This document shows, one piece after another, positions 18,241 through 27,229 of a DNA stretch of 64,000 nucleotides (positions within the stretch are counted from its first letter, which is position 1; the number at the start of each line of letters is the position of its first letter). The position numbers and the translations under genes were made by a program. Under the pieces are notes generated by a model. That model worked only from the letters and a program-made list of their open reading frames with translations, made no database searches and had not been told where the DNA came from. Origin of the DNA: Paulinella micropora (Eukaryota > Cercozoa > Imbricatea > Euglyphida > Paulinellidae); the NCBI GenBank assembly GCA_019918135.1, contig WBZZ01004627.1:110637-174636 (forward strand), given 5' to 3'.

Positions 18241-19987
18241 ATGCCCTGTCCAGCTTGCCGAGAACGCAGACGCCGGTTGCGGTGGGCTCCGGCCCACCGC
18301 AACCATCTGCTCAACTCCGTTGAGCAGATGCAGCAGCTGCTAAACTACCAGCTGCGGGCTGGTTTGCAGGAAATCGTCTTGTCCAGCACAGAATCACTGG
18401 ATCTAGACCTAACAAAAGCTTCGTCTGACAAACCAGTGATTCTCGCGCCCCTGCCCGGAGCGTGCAAAGGCTTGGCGGAACGGCTCCCCCACCTGCGTCA
18501 TCAGGCACAGGACCAGCAACTCGACATCCGCGTCCGCGTCCCCCGTGCGGACTCGGCGGAGGCTTGCGGCCTTGTCCAAGCCGCCCTGTTACACGCCGAT
18601 GAGCTTGAAGTGCACGGGCTGCAGCAGTTGCCAGAGTTTGGCGCCGACTGCAGGGACATCACAGCCGCGTGTATTACGCTCGTGAACTGTGGCCCCGCCA
18701 CAGCCGCCCCCGGCTTACAGCAGGTTTGGGACCTGTCTAGATCGCAGTGCGTGGTGTGGGGGCAGCTGCACCTGAACGACAGTCCTGCCTGCAACCTCAA
18801 GCTACCGAGCAACAGCCTACTGCTCTGCCTGACAGTTGATACAGATTCCGGGGGCAGCTACGACCTCTCGCGACGTGTTCAAAACGCCAACCTCTCGCAT
18901 CTGCGGAACCTGAGGTTGATATGCTCAGCCTCCGCTCTCGAGGCGCCCATGTTCTCAGCTGCACCAGCGGCTACGGGCCTGTCAGACCATGCACTAGAGT
19001 ACGTGCCTAGACAACAAGACTTGGACGAATGGCACCAGGGGCTACAAGAGAAGTTGAGCGAGGTATTGTGGGCACAGAGCGCTCAAGACCTGGTTGACAT
19101 CATCAAGCGCTACACCAGACCCAACCCCGCGACGCGCGCCCTGACAGCCGCATCACTGGAAAAGCTGGCGCTGGCGCGCGACAGAAGCAGAACAGCCATC
19201 AGCTTCAAACGTTTCCAACTGGCGCCCTGTGTTTTGCCCTGGCTGCAAGCCGCGTTTGCCGAGAACAAAGAGGGTTTAGTAGGGGACTTTGGAACTCGTA
19301 GCCTGCGATTTGCACCCAGACTTGGACCCGGTGCAGCTGGCAAAACAGCTGCGTGTTTGGCTGCCATTGCTGCAGGTGCTCTCTCTGGAAGGCTGTCGTT
19401 TCGCAGACGACGCGTTCTGCTGGGCGCTCTTTAGGCGTGAGCAAGACTCCACGCCCACGCAGGCACTGCGGTTACAGAAACTCAATCTAACGGGCACGAG
19501 TGTGCAGCGCTTCCACCTGCACGCCGCCCGGCTGGGACAGGAGCTGCGCTGCCTGCGCGTGCCTAGTCTGCAGGCCCTTCCCACGGGCGAGCGAAAGCAA
19601 GCAGTGTGGACTCGCTTGGAAGAGCTGGTCGTGGCTGAGCCCTGCCGGGCCCAGGACTGGGCGGCGCTCATGCATACGTCGAAGCCACTCTGGCCCAACC
19701 TGCGCAAGCTGCAGCTCCAGCTCGAGGGGGCTGCTGCGGAAGACGTCTGGCGCACCACCGCGCAGCAATGCCCGCAACTGCAACATTGGACGGTGCGTAA
19801 CCAGAAACATGGCATGAGTCTCTCTCTGGCCCGCCGCTTGGCTGAGCTGGCTGAGGGCAAGCCCGCGCGGGAAGCGCGGGCGAGCTGGGTGTTGGATCTC
19901 CGAGGTAGTCGCTTTAACTACCAAGAGCTCTTGCCATTCTTGCAGAACGAGAACCTGCAGTGCCTCTTCGATCTGCCAAGCAGATGA
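18241..19987 (+). CDS. LRR-like protein with N-terminal Cys motif, one frame break
   Basis: The ATG at 18241 starts MPCPACRERRRRLRW. The first frame runs to 19434, but its last ~45 codons look out of frame. From about 19285 the next frame carries clear LRR-like text (LLQVLSLEGCRF, LQKLNLTGTSV, LRCLRVPSLQAL, LRKLQLQLEGA, ASWVLDLRGSRF) to the stop at 19987. I therefore read one gene of about 580 residues with a single-base break near 19280-19295. It has no obvious F-box. The 5' coding end contains two adjacent perfect hairpins (18275-18304 and 18304-18330), both with TCCG in the loop. It is probably a relative of the LRR gene just upstream. Confidence 0.6.
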
Positions 19988-20078
19988 AAAAAAAAAGATT
20001 CTAACTCTGTGCGGTAGCCCCTCTGCTCCGTACCTGCTGCAAACATATAGGGTAGACAATGATATAACAAAAGACAAA
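19988..20078. other. Short spacer
   Basis: An A10 run follows the stop directly (19988-19997), and nothing else is evident. Confidence 0.3.
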
Positions 20079-20171
20079 ATGCCTTGCAAAAATTGTCGAG
20101 TATGTGGCAAGGGAATCAAACCCAAACGCAAGCATACGAAGAAGCAGCGTTCGCAGGCGCTGGAGCAGTAG
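20079..20171 (+). CDS. Possible 30-residue Cys-rich basic peptide
   Basis: The peptide begins MPCKNCRVCGKGIKPKRKHT and continues with a basic Gln-rich end. The CxxCxxC start and the Lys/Arg content resemble the N-terminus of the LRR gene upstream (MPCPACRERRRR). It may be a decayed paralog, the first exon of a longer gene or a chance frame. Length and isolation keep confidence low. Confidence 0.3.
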   Translation: MPCKNCRVCGKGIKPKRKHTKKQRSQALEQ

Positions 20172-20372
20172 CTCACGCAGGGGCTGCTGAGGCAAAACCA
20201 GTTTATTATCATTTTTTTAAACATTAAAAACACTTTTTCTTTTTTTCTTTGTGTGTAGCAGCACGGGGCGCCCCCCCCCCCGCCGACGCGGGCGCCCGCC
20301 CCGGCCATTGCACTGTGGTTCAAACGCCTAGCCGAAGCGGAGCCCTACGTAGAGCAAAGGCCGGGCATCAAG
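20172..20372. other. Spacer with pyrimidine tract ending in TGTGTGTAG
   Basis: ATTAAAAACAC at 20223-20233 could be a polyadenylation signal. The stretch CTTTTTCTTTTTTTCTTTGTGTGTAG (20231-20258, in part) has the form of a polypyrimidine tract plus AG acceptor, so an intron cannot be excluded. A C11 run follows at about 20270. Confidence 0.3.
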
Positions 20373-20759
20373 ATGTTGCAGCGTTTTGGTGCAGCTTTCA
20401 AGGTCGTGGAGGAACACAAGCTCGTCTTCCGAGAGTGGAGGGTCGGGCAAGCCACAGATGACCGCGCCGCGTGTGAAGCGTGCTACGAACATGAAAACTT
20501 AGCCACGCTAGCAACTGTGCGCACGGCGGGGCGGGGCTGGCCGGGGGGAGAGGGGGGACTCGACTGCTTTTTCGTACAACATATAAGTTTAGATCGATTA
20601 ATAACAATGAGAGAAAAAGACGTCCATGCAGGACTAGCCCAGACTGTTTCCGTGCCCCCTGCGCCCCCCCCTCCCCCTTCTTCCTTTCTCCTCCCCCCCC
20701 CCCCCCCCGCCCCCGCCGCCGCCGCGGGGCGGGGGCGGGGGGCACAGCACCCCATTTGA
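20373..20759 (+). CDS. Possible small gene or exon, unknown function
   Basis: From about 20300 to 20530 this frame looks protein-like (IALWFKRLAEAEPYVEQRPG, then MLQRFGAAFKVVEEHKLVF and CEACYEHENLATLATV). After that it becomes Pro-rich low complexity through the C-run at 20690-20710. The upstream side is open back to the C-run near 20270, so the ATG at 20373 may not be the true start. It may be an exon joined to the small ORF at 20079 or a gene remnant. Confidence 0.3.
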   Translation: MLQRFGAAFKVVEEHKLVFREWRVGQATDDRAACEACYEHENLATLATVRTAGRGWPGGEGGLDCFFVQHISLDRLITMREKDVHAGLAQTVSVPPAPPPPPSSFLLPPPPPAPAAAAGRGRGAQHPI

Positions 20760-20823
20760 TCTCGTGCAGGTACTTCTGTAAATAGCTGGAGAGGGCCGGC
20801 GGGGGGAGGGGAGATTAGGTCCC

Positions 20824-23213
20824 ATGACGACGCATGTACGTCCAAGGCAAGTGCCAGAGCACGTATGCCCAAGGCAAGTGACCCTAGTCTTGTACTCCAG
20901 CTTGGGCAAGTCCTGCATGGACGCAACGGAAGCGTCGCAACCGGCCGCGTCGCAACCGGCTGCGACTTCTGGCAGCCAGACGTCAAATGTTTATGAGCTT
21001 CGATATTACATGAATGACCGAAAACAGCTGCTAGAAGTATATTCACCATCGGAACGTGGCAAAACCATAAGCGCTGACATCGACAGAGAGAAACAACTTC
21101 CTTCGCGGTTCATACTCCCGGCCTGTCTGCTGCATCTCATCAAAGTACCTGAAAACGATACCAACACTGTCATAATCCGGCTGATACCTGCTGACGTCCA
21201 AGAAACTGTTGGCTGGCTAAACCCAGAAGTCGCAGTGTTAAGCCAGCGATGTCACTGGCCAGTCGAAAGTAAGAAGGGTCTGGTAAATGATATTACCTGC
21301 ATAAACTGGGTACGCTTGTCTATTACGCAGCTTACCGCGACAACCCTACAACCAAACGGCTTGTTTGCAAGTCCAGTGCTCAAGGTTCAACTATACAGAC
21401 CTGCAGACGAGAGAAGTTCTCGCTACAACTCGAAGGGTTTAACAAGTCCTCTGACCTACGTTTTGGCGCCTAACCCCAAACTCGAACCCGGGAGCGGCGC
21501 AAGCCACGAAACATACGACAATGAAAATAAATCGGAGATGCAAATTATCTTGCCGCGATTACGGAGGTTTCCGGATAAAAGTCATCCAGATCGACGTAGT
21601 CGATTTGAACTAGTTCGTAAACGAGTCAAACTTGAGCAGTTAGGAACTTCTCCCTATTCCCGAGAAGTATGGGACCTTGTGGCTGGCTTTCTAAAAAAGG
21701 CCTTTACAGAGGATTTTCTGCGCGGTCAACAGGTCACTGTGTCGCTAACGCCTTGTTTACAAGGCCCAGAGACTGGCAAGCCTCACAGTCTGCTTTTTAT
21801 GCAATACTCTCTGTTTGAGACGGACGGTCTGGACACCGTAAATTGTCGCGAGGTGGTAGCCTCTGCTCCAGCGCCCCCCACGATCGCCACCTCCGACTTT
21901 ACTCTCACTGTGATCTTGTACTCTCGCAGCATCAGCAATTGGCGCCAGGCTGCGAAATCTGAAGTTTCCAATTCAGACGAGACGCCGGAGCGCTCTGGGC
22001 TGGAGTTGGTGGATTGTCTCGAGCTTCGGTATTACTTTGATGCTGCCCAAGAAAAACTACTGTTATATTCTCCGTCGTCTAGAGAAAACATGCTGTGTGG
22101 CGTTAAAACTGACAACAAGAAAAAACTGCCGCCGCAGTCAATACTACTAGCCTGTCAGAAGCTAATCTCGCACGAGCTTGCTACGGACTCGCGCAAGGTC
22201 ATCGTCAAGCTAATACCTGCTGACTACAAAGTGCGCACGACAGAACAACTAAGCCCAGAGGTGGCAGTGCTAAGCCAGAGGTTTTATCGGGGCTCTGAAA
22301 TGCGGGGGCTTGTACAAAAGACCGACTGGGTATCTATGTCTATCAGCGAGCTTGGCCGAGAATCGGAGGCGGTGTTTAGGGTTAACCTAAACGAGTTCCC
22401 TGACTCTTCTACCGGCAACACGCACCTATTTCGTGATTGCACCTCCCTCTCTTGTATGTTCGGCACAACGGCCGCGTGGTGCCGGAACAAATGCTCGTGC
22501 TAGATTTACCACGGGTCATTGGGGCAGAGGCTCAGCACGCGGTACATTTGGAGATCGTTTCCACCGAATTCCAACTGCAGGAAAGCTTCGGTTGTTTGTT
22601 GTGCTGCCCCAGCGCAAACAAGCTGTGTGGCGAATTGGCTAAGTTTCTGCGCGAAGTCTTTACAGAGAAATTTCTGCGTAATCAACAAGTCACCATATCA
22701 CTGCTGCCGTTGAGAGCACAAGGCTCTCAAGCTGCTGCCCCCCCCGAGGGCACTCGATTCATGGAGGCCTTTCTGTTTAAGTCGTATCTTGGTCAGCTGG
22801 AATGGCAGGCTGGAAGCGTGCCAGTTGAAAATGACATCCTGCAATACGAGGTGGTGCAATTACGAGATGCTATAGAAAATTTTGCAGACGAACGAAATTT
22901 GGATGTTGATTTCGGTTCAAAGCTGTTGTTGTACATGAAGGAGTTGTGTCCTAGAGAACGCCTAGTGCTACGAAAGGCAGGAAGTACAAACGTCAAGGAA
23001 TGCGACAGGCAATTGGTGTGGGGTACGTTTGCGAGTAATCAATATCACATTGCAAACCCAGAGATTATTTGGATCAACGGAATTCATTTACTGATGTCAC
23101 TCTTTAAAGCAAACGAAAAAGCTCTGCTCCTGTGCTGCCGCAGTCCCAGCACGCACAGTGCATGCTGGGATTCTCCTCGTAGAAAAAAAGAGAAGCTGCT
23201 TCGCGCAGTCTAG
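20824..23213 (+). CDS. Internally duplicated protein, one frame break
   Basis: ATG 20824 opens a 560-codon frame. After a one-base break between about 22430 and 22500 it continues in a second frame to 23213, for about 790 residues. Two halves are homologous. The first starts near residue 56 (YELRYYMNDRKQLLEVYSPS, later NPEVAVLSQR and FLKKAFTEDFLRGQQVTVSL). The second starts near residue 398 (LELRYYFDAAQEKLLLYSPS, later SPEVAVLSQR and FLREVFTEKFLRNQQVTISL). The halves are roughly half identical in these segments, so the duplication is old. No family is recognised. The stop codon lies in the loop of a hairpin and AATAAA follows. Confidence 0.65.
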
Positions 23214-23223
23214 CTGCGCGAAG
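23199..23223 (+). terminator. Hairpin with the stop codon in its loop
   Basis: CTTCGCGCAG (23199-23208) pairs perfectly with CTGCGCGAAG (23214-23223). The loop TCTAG contains the TAG stop of the preceding gene. GAATAAAACATTTTATTAAA follows at 23251-23271, so this probably marks the transcript end. Confidence 0.65.
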
Positions 23224-23634
23224 AAGTTTTTACTTGTAAAGAGGCAAAAGAAGAATAAAACATTTTATTAAAAGCTTAGTTTTCTATGCTAAATTTTTAG
23301 CAGTGCTAAAAATCTAGAATCCCTCCACCTTATATTCCCGGTACAAAACGACACCAGTGCCCTTGGCCGCAAAACCACGCATCTTTTGCCCGCCAGCACA
23401 ACCCCCCCCCCTAGAGAGGGCAGAATTCTGCCCCCCCCCCTCCCTCTCCTCTCCCCTTCTCCTTCCCTCGCCCTCCCCCTCACCATCCTTCTGTTTGTTT
23501 TTTGCTGTTGCTAAGTATTATATTAATAGCAAGAGAAAGGAAATCGAGTGGCCGGAGTTTATATTAGAGAGAGAGGGGGGGGGGGGGGAAGAGATAGGAA
23601 CAGTAGTGGAGCCAGCCAGCCCGCCGTCGGGACG
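23224..23634. promoter_or_regulatory. Spacer with polyadenylation signal, C-runs and a G-run
   Basis: After the AATAAA/ATTAAA signals there is an inverted pair around TTTTTAGCAGTGCTAAAAA (23294-23312). C-runs (23402-23410, 23430-23440) and a G-run (about 23577-23588) follow. No convincing gene is seen. Confidence 0.4.
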
Positions 23635-24011
23635 ATGGCACAGTCTGCACAAACGGTGCTGCCTTGTGCAGACAGCACCCGCTTGATTAGGGGGTTTCTT
23701 GGGTTTGAAGAAAACACTGTTCTCAGAGGCGTCGGTCGTCGTACCTGGCTCGGGCTGGCTGGCTCCAACCAGTGGTAGGCGGGGGGGCCAATGAACTTCT
23801 GGCGCGCATTTGCGCGGCTAAGGTACGCGCCGCGGAAGAAGAGCAAGAGCTGGAGGAGATTGCAAGAGCCGTGCGACAAGAAAGCAAGGACGCTGTGAGT
23901 AGCTGCTGGCTTCTCTTACTTGTCTTGCGCTGCGCTGCCGGCAGGTTTTGTCACACACACCCCCTGAAAGAGGCAGGGAGGGGAGCACCCCCCCCCCTCT
24001 TGTGTTTTTAG
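23635..24011 (+). CDS. Possible small gene, frame break and candidate intron
   Basis: ATG 23635 opens MAQSAQTVLPCADSTRLIRG and stops at 23778. An overlapping frame from about 23780 carries ELLARICAAKVRAAEEEQEL and further charged helix to about 23893. At 23895 the sequence GTGAGT begins a 50-base stretch that ends in GGCAG (23944), a plausible small intron. Whether this is one gene, two or none cannot be settled from sequence; the charged helix is the best evidence for coding. Confidence 0.3.
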
Positions 24012-24145
24012 CCGAGGGGATGGTGGGGGCACCTCCCCCCCTTCTCACTCTTTTGTTCTCTTTATATCTCGCGCTTTCTCTCTATCCCTTCGCCATTTTA
24101 TTCTTGTTAGCAGCTCTCCTCCTCTCCTCCCCCAGTACTCCCAAC

Positions 24146-24769
24146 ATGGCTCATGCGCGGCGCCGTCGCAAACGACAGAAACGCGAACACAGTGCACACG
24201 ATGGTGGATCGGCCGGCGCGGTTTCGTTGGCCATGGACCTGACCAAGGAGAACGTGCCGAAGCCTTCTGTTGTAGACCCGGCAAGAAAGAAGGCGGTTCT
24301 GGCTAGCTTGTACCGAGACTCAGCAGACGACCCAGGCATGCAACTTATCCAACAAATGCTGCGCGAGGCGTTCGGACTGAGTTTGGCAGGTTATGTGATC
24401 TGGTACGGGTTTAAGACAGACGACAACTTTGAGCTGTTAGTGGACTGGGTAGATGAACAACTGCTTGGTGCTTACAGACGGCTCCAAGATTCAGACAGAA
24501 TTGAGGCGGAGCTCAGTTTTTGTGCCCCGGATGGCAAGAGCGTCAAGTGCATCGGGAGGGGGGTTACCCCCAGAGTCTGGTCAATCTTGCTGCACGTCAT
24601 ACTAATCGCGAAAAAGACCAGGAGGTTCAAGTCTGGTCCGCTCTTGCTGGTTAAGATCATGTCTGCACTGGTCTTTTACTACGGCAAGCAATATTCCGGC
24701 TACGGCCCAGACGTTGAAATAGGCGTGCAGAAATCCTGTGGGGCAGGAGCCGCCCGACCGTGTAGTTGA
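24146..24769 (+). CDS. Unknown protein, C-terminus truncated at a recombination junction
   Basis: ATG 24146 gives 207 residues: a basic N-terminus (MAHARRRRKRQKREHSAHDG), then AMDLTKENVPKPSVVD, a helical middle and FKSGPLLLVKIMSALVFYYG. It matches the decayed minus-strand copy at 52598-53296. That copy continues for about 90 residues past VEIGVQK, whereas this one diverges exactly there into SCGAGAARPCS and stops. The gene has therefore lost its C-terminal third to a junction at about 24733 with the glycosyltransferase-like gene. It is preceded by a pyrimidine tract like those of other starts. Function is unknown. Confidence 0.6.
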   Translation: MAHARRRRKRQKREHSAHDGGSAGAVSLAMDLTKENVPKPSVVDPARKKAVLASLYRDSADDPGMQLIQQMLREAFGLSLAGYVIWYGFKTDDNFELLVDWVDEQLLGAYRRLQDSDRIEAELSFCAPDGKSVKCIGRGVTPRVWSILLHVILIAKKTRRFKSGPLLLVKIMSALVFYYGKQYSGYGPDVEIGVQKSCGAGAARPCS

Positions 24770-25745
24770 GCTGTGGAACTATTCCTTGTCGTTCTCCGCG
24801 TTGCTACCGCACACGCAACACCTGCTCTGGCCGCACCAGCAGATCAGTTGCTTGATCTTTACCGCGTACCGCGAGTTCCACCAGTTCTACGGACTGCTGG
24901 GTGACTCGCCCGTGCACAAGAGGGCAGTGGTGGGGCTGGTGCTGCTGCATCACTGCGGAGGGGTGTATGCCGACCTGGGGCTGGAGCTATTACAAAACTC
25001 AACGTGGTTGTCGTCGGGGGGGCAGTTTCCACTGCCAGCACCGGAGCCGGAAGAGGACGGCAGCTATCTGCCGGCCAGCTACTTTCTGTCAGAGCTGCCG
25101 GTGTTGATGGCGGCCCACCCGCAGCGCGTGGGCATGACGTACCTAGTGCTGCTGCGCTACATGTCGTCCTTGGCGCTGCCCTGGCACGACAAGATCTGGA
25201 GCGCCAATTTCTCGTTCTCGGACCCGCTGGACGAGCGCGAGGCCCTGGCCGATTCTTTGGCGCAGGTATTGCGCGAGCAGAACCTCGACGATCCGTCGTC
25301 GGCCGCTGCGTCATCATCGTCGTCGTCGTCGAGCGGCGCAGAAGGCAGCCCGCGTCTGGCCCAGGCTTGGCCTGGGCCAGGCGTGCACAAGGTCCAGGTG
25401 CTGGGCCAGACGGAGCGTCTGCACGTGCTCAACACCAGCGAGTACCTCGAGGGCCCGCGCACCGCGTACCACGCGTCGTCCCGCGTCTGGGAGACGCCCG
25501 CCGCCGTGTTTTGGTGGCAAGAGGTCTTCCGTTGGTTGCTGCTGGTGGTGGTGGTGTGCATGCTGCTGTGCACGGCCAATCAGTGCACGCGCCATGGCGC
25601 GCTGAGCTGCCCCTGCGGCTGGCGCCTGCACGCGACACGCGGCACCAAGAGCTACGCGCCGTTTGAGCCGTCGACAGACAGCGGAGGGGGTTTTACGCAA
25701 GACTCTGCTTTTGAGTGCAGCCAAGACTTGGCTACGAGAGGTTGA
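24738..25745 (+). CDS. GT32-like glycosyltransferase, N-terminally truncated and degenerate
   Basis: About 335 codons without an ATG at the start; an in-frame TAG at 24720 blocks extension. The region HHCGGVYADLGLELL fits the DXD motif block of the OCH1/Sur1 sugar-transferase family (GT32), but the second Asp of DXD is Gly. The upstream helix that normally reads KxADxxRY is KRAVVGLVLL, so key residues are missing. Near the C-terminus is a membrane span (WLLLVVVVCMLLCTA), as in MIPC-synthase-like members. A Ser-rich insert comes from a TCG repeat (25310-25332). Family members transfer mannose or similar sugars in the Golgi. This copy is probably a fragment or an inactive relative. The family call rests on one motif block. 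Confidence 0.5.
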   Translation: MGQEPPDRVVELWNYSLSFSALLPHTQHLLWPHQQISCLIFTAYREFHQFYGLLGDSPVHKRAVVGLVLLHHCGGVYADLGLELLQNSTWLSSGGQFPLPAPEPEEDGSYLPASYFLSELPVLMAAHPQRVGMTYLVLLRYMSSLALPWHDKIWSANFSFSDPLDEREALADSLAQVLREQNLDDPSSAAASSSSSSSSGAEGSPRLAQAWPGPGVHKVQVLGQTERLHVLNTSEYLEGPRTAYHASSRVWETPAAVFWWQEVFRWLLLVVVVCMLLCTANQCTRHGALSCPCGWRLHATRGTKSYAPFEPSTDSGGGFTQDSAFECSQDLATRG

Positions 25746-25878
25746 CAAAGACTTCTTCCGTCTGTTTAGGTATTCTTATTTTTTCTCTCCCGATGACATT
25801 ACCGGGAGAGGCAAGCAGGTCTTTTTTCTTTTGTAATTTTCGACGTGTATGCAGATCTCTTTTAATTTCTAGGTAGGC
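25746..25878. other. Convergent gene-end spacer
   Basis: It separates two convergent genes and contains a short inverted pair (CTCTCCCG at 25786 / CGGGAGAG at 25803). No gene is seen. Confidence 0.4.
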
Positions 25879-27018
25879 TCAGACCTCTTCGAGATGTTCT
25901 TCGTTCGGTGACGTTCCCCTTCTACCTAAAATTGCCTCTGCATTTTGGGCAAGATCATGAAATTCGCCTGTTTTTTCAACTTTGGTCCACTCCTGCAGCA
26001 GATTGATCGCCTCTATTAAAGAATCTTGTTCTTGCTTTGGTTGCGAGCCCATAGTGGTATCCATAAACTCGCGAAGAGCCTTCTCAAACACGTCTGTAGA
26101 AGGCTCCTGATCGCTACGTGTGCTTTGATTCCGATTGATACCAGTCAACAGAATTGCGAAAAGGGACCACTGCAGCGAGGCATTCGCAGCAACTGCCTTG
26201 GGGAGGTATTTCTTGTTGTCTTCGCATTGGCAAAGCTTGTAACGCGCTAATAAAACAGCACCGTTCGGAGCCTCCTTCTCCTTCTCCTCCGTTTCTTGTT
26301 GAATAGGCTTCACAACAGTCGGCTCGGCTTCCTGGTCTTGCGGGGACTCGGGCGATATCCAGACCAGGAATTCGCCAGAAACACTTTCGAGGGCTATAGA
26401 GTAACCTGACGGACGCTTCAACAATTCTGCCAAGGACAGCGCCGTCGACCAAAGTGCGCTCAGCATAATACGGACCATCTGCTTATTCTCTGATTTACTA
26501 TGCCAAAACTTTTGTCCGTCCGCCATAGGCAGATCTTCGTCCAGCTCAAAGCCAACCATTAACTGCTTCTGCTCTGCCTCCGCGCGGATAAGTGCCCAGT
26601 CATACGGAAGCAACGCGCGCTGCTGCATGACCGGGCTTGTAACATCCCCAAAAGTCCATGTGCACTTTTTGAGGGAGTTAAAGTACTCCTCAGCGTTCTC
26701 ACCCTGAACTACGAGTATCATATCTACAGGCCTTTTCCCAGTGGTACTGGCTCTGTTGCGACAAACGAACATCATCTCGGAATGTTTGAACGTAACGGTG
26801 ATATGCCGAGACTTCTGTAGTATGTGCATCGCGGTTTTGCCATCAGCTGGTGGTTTCCATTTGAAATAGGCTGCGAACTTTGTTACCGCCTCAGACGAAT
26901 TTTCAAACGCCACCCAATGTTTCTCTCCTGAAGAAGAGCTTTTGTCATCAGATGAGTCAGTTTCTTGATCGGTCACTTTGTGTGGCTTTCCGGAGCTCCT
27001 GGAATTCTTGGCGCCCAT
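25879..27018 (-). CDS. Unknown protein with N-myristoylation-type start
   Basis: I place the start at ATG 27018, which gives 379 residues beginning MGAKNSRSSGK. Gly2 and Ser6 fit an N-myristoylation signal. The 36 residues upstream in frame are only low-complexity Arg/Glu/Gly from the GA-rich promoter. The body has mixed alpha/beta text (KSRHITVTFKHSEMMFVCRN, VDMILVVQGENAEEYFNSL) and an acidic linker (QQETEEKEKEAPNG), with no recognised domain. If myristoylated it would act at a membrane, for example in virion assembly; that is inference from the N-terminus alone. Confidence 0.65.
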   Translation of the reverse strand: MGAKNSRSSGKPHKVTDQETDSSDDKSSSSGEKHWVAFENSSEAVTKFAAYFKWKPPADGKTAMHILQKSRHITVTFKHSEMMFVCRNRASTTGKRPVDMILVVQGENAEEYFNSLKKCTWTFGDVTSPVMQQRALLPYDWALIRAEAEQKQLMVGFELDEDLPMADGQKFWHSKSENKQMVRIMLSALWSTALSLAELLKRPSGYSIALESVSGEFLVWISPESPQDQEAEPTVVKPIQQETEEKEKEAPNGAVLLARYKLCQCEDNKKYLPKAVAANASLQWSLFAILLTGINRNQSTRSDQEPSTDVFEKALREFMDTTMGSQPKQEQDSLIEAINLLQEWTKVEKTGEFHDLAQNAEAILGRRGTSPNEEHLEEV

Positions 27019-27229
27019 ATTTTTTCTCTTTGTTATATGAATCTCCCAAAGGAATTTGCTTCGCAGCCCCCCCTTCCTCTGCCGCCCCACCCTCCCCCCC
27101 CCCCCCCCCCTCTCTCTCTCTCTCACCCCGGCCCAACTCCTCTTCTCTCTCTTCCCTCCCCTCCTCTTCTCCCCCCCCCCCCTTCCTTTTCTTTCTTCTC
27201 TGTGCCCTTGCAGCCTATAGATTTATATT
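27019..27229. promoter_or_regulatory. Purine/pyrimidine-tract promoter block
   Basis: C-runs at about 27092-27108 and 27173-27182 with flanking TCTC repeats form the upstream region of the minus-strand gene starting at 27018. TTTATATTTTATG at 27223-27235 overlaps the end of kinase 2. Confidence 0.4.

Noticed and set aside
20001-20323. Minus-strand Leu-rich frame
   Set aside because: It lies opposite the end of the LRR gene and the small Cys-rich ORF, and its hydrophobic text comes from the A/T-rich spacer.
24859-25748. Long minus-strand and alternative plus-strand frames over the glycosyltransferase gene
   Set aside because: They are Arg/Ala/Pro-rich shadows caused by high GC; the DXD block and TM span are in the 24738 frame only.
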